Shown here: piece after piece, positions 5,837 to 5,862 of the stretch
How positions within the stretch are numbered: the stretch's first letter is position 1
Layout: each line of letters starts with the position of its first letter
Program-made: the position numbers and the translations under genes
From: Alkalimonas sp.
GTDB lineage: Bacteria; Pseudomonadota; Gammaproteobacteria; Enterobacterales; Alteromonadaceae
Direction of reading: 5' to 3'
Assembly (NCBI GenBank): GCA_007117525.1
Contig: SKGJ01000327.1
Coordinates: 1 to 5,862 of the forward strand
DNA length: 5,862 nt
The notes under the pieces: model-generated
Seen by the model: only the letters and a program-made list of their open reading frames with translations
Told to the model about the DNA's origin: nothing
Databases searched by the model: none

Positions 5837-5862
5837 GATGGTGCCACTTTTGCTGATGGCCA

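Overview
The window looks like a chromosomal segment of a gammaproteobacterium. SerB, the YjjV-type TatD protein, the PdxH tail and the YncD/PqqU-type receptor all match the Escherichia coli versions motif for motif, yet they diverge enough to suggest a more distant lineage. The gene neighbourhood is not that of E. coli, and the Gln-rich proteins would suit an Alteromonadales/Chromatiales-like marine or soda-lake genus. That placement is a guess. No mobile elements, RNA genes or CRISPR arrays are visible.

Layout. (1) Bases 2-67 hold the last 21 codons of pdxH (pyridoxamine 5'-phosphate oxidase). They overlap by 10 bases the start of (2) a YjjV-type TatD-family metal-dependent hydrolase (58-852, +). 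(3) On the opposite strand, overlapping the end of tatD by 17 bases, is a complete TonB-dependent outer-membrane receptor (836-2920, -). Its plug and C-terminal motifs closely match E. coli YncD, now called PqqU, the pyrroloquinoline quinone (PQQ) transporter. (4) A 204-base intergenic region (2921-3124) separates it from the divergent (5) serB, phosphoserine phosphatase (3125-4183, +). SerB is followed after 8 bases by (6) an alpha/beta hydrolase (4192-5094, +). (7) A 260-residue protein I do not recognise lies on the minus strand (5054-5836, -). It overlaps the hydrolase convergently by 41 bases, and its frame is still open at the right edge of the window. Coding is very dense, and the intergenic region is the only sizeable non-coding stretch.

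The most interesting part is that intergenic region. Read as the 5' leader of the receptor gene, it holds a 10-bp perfect inverted repeat closing a nested stem, and 3 bases later a run of five U. Next comes a bulged hairpin whose loop is complementary to the Shine-Dalgarno area. Last is a perfect 6-bp hairpin that masks the Shine-Dalgarno itself. These pairings partly exclude one another, which is the layout expected of a riboswitch or protein-controlled leader. It resembles no riboswitch class I can recall. A ligand such as PQQ is speculation based only on the downstream gene.

Functionally the genes are a mixture. There is housekeeping metabolism (PLP synthesis, serine synthesis), a nuclease-like hydrolase, a cofactor-uptake receptor, and two proteins of unknown substrate or role. 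pdxH-tatD and serB-hydrolase are each probably co-transcribed. Nothing in the window ties the receptor to its neighbours.
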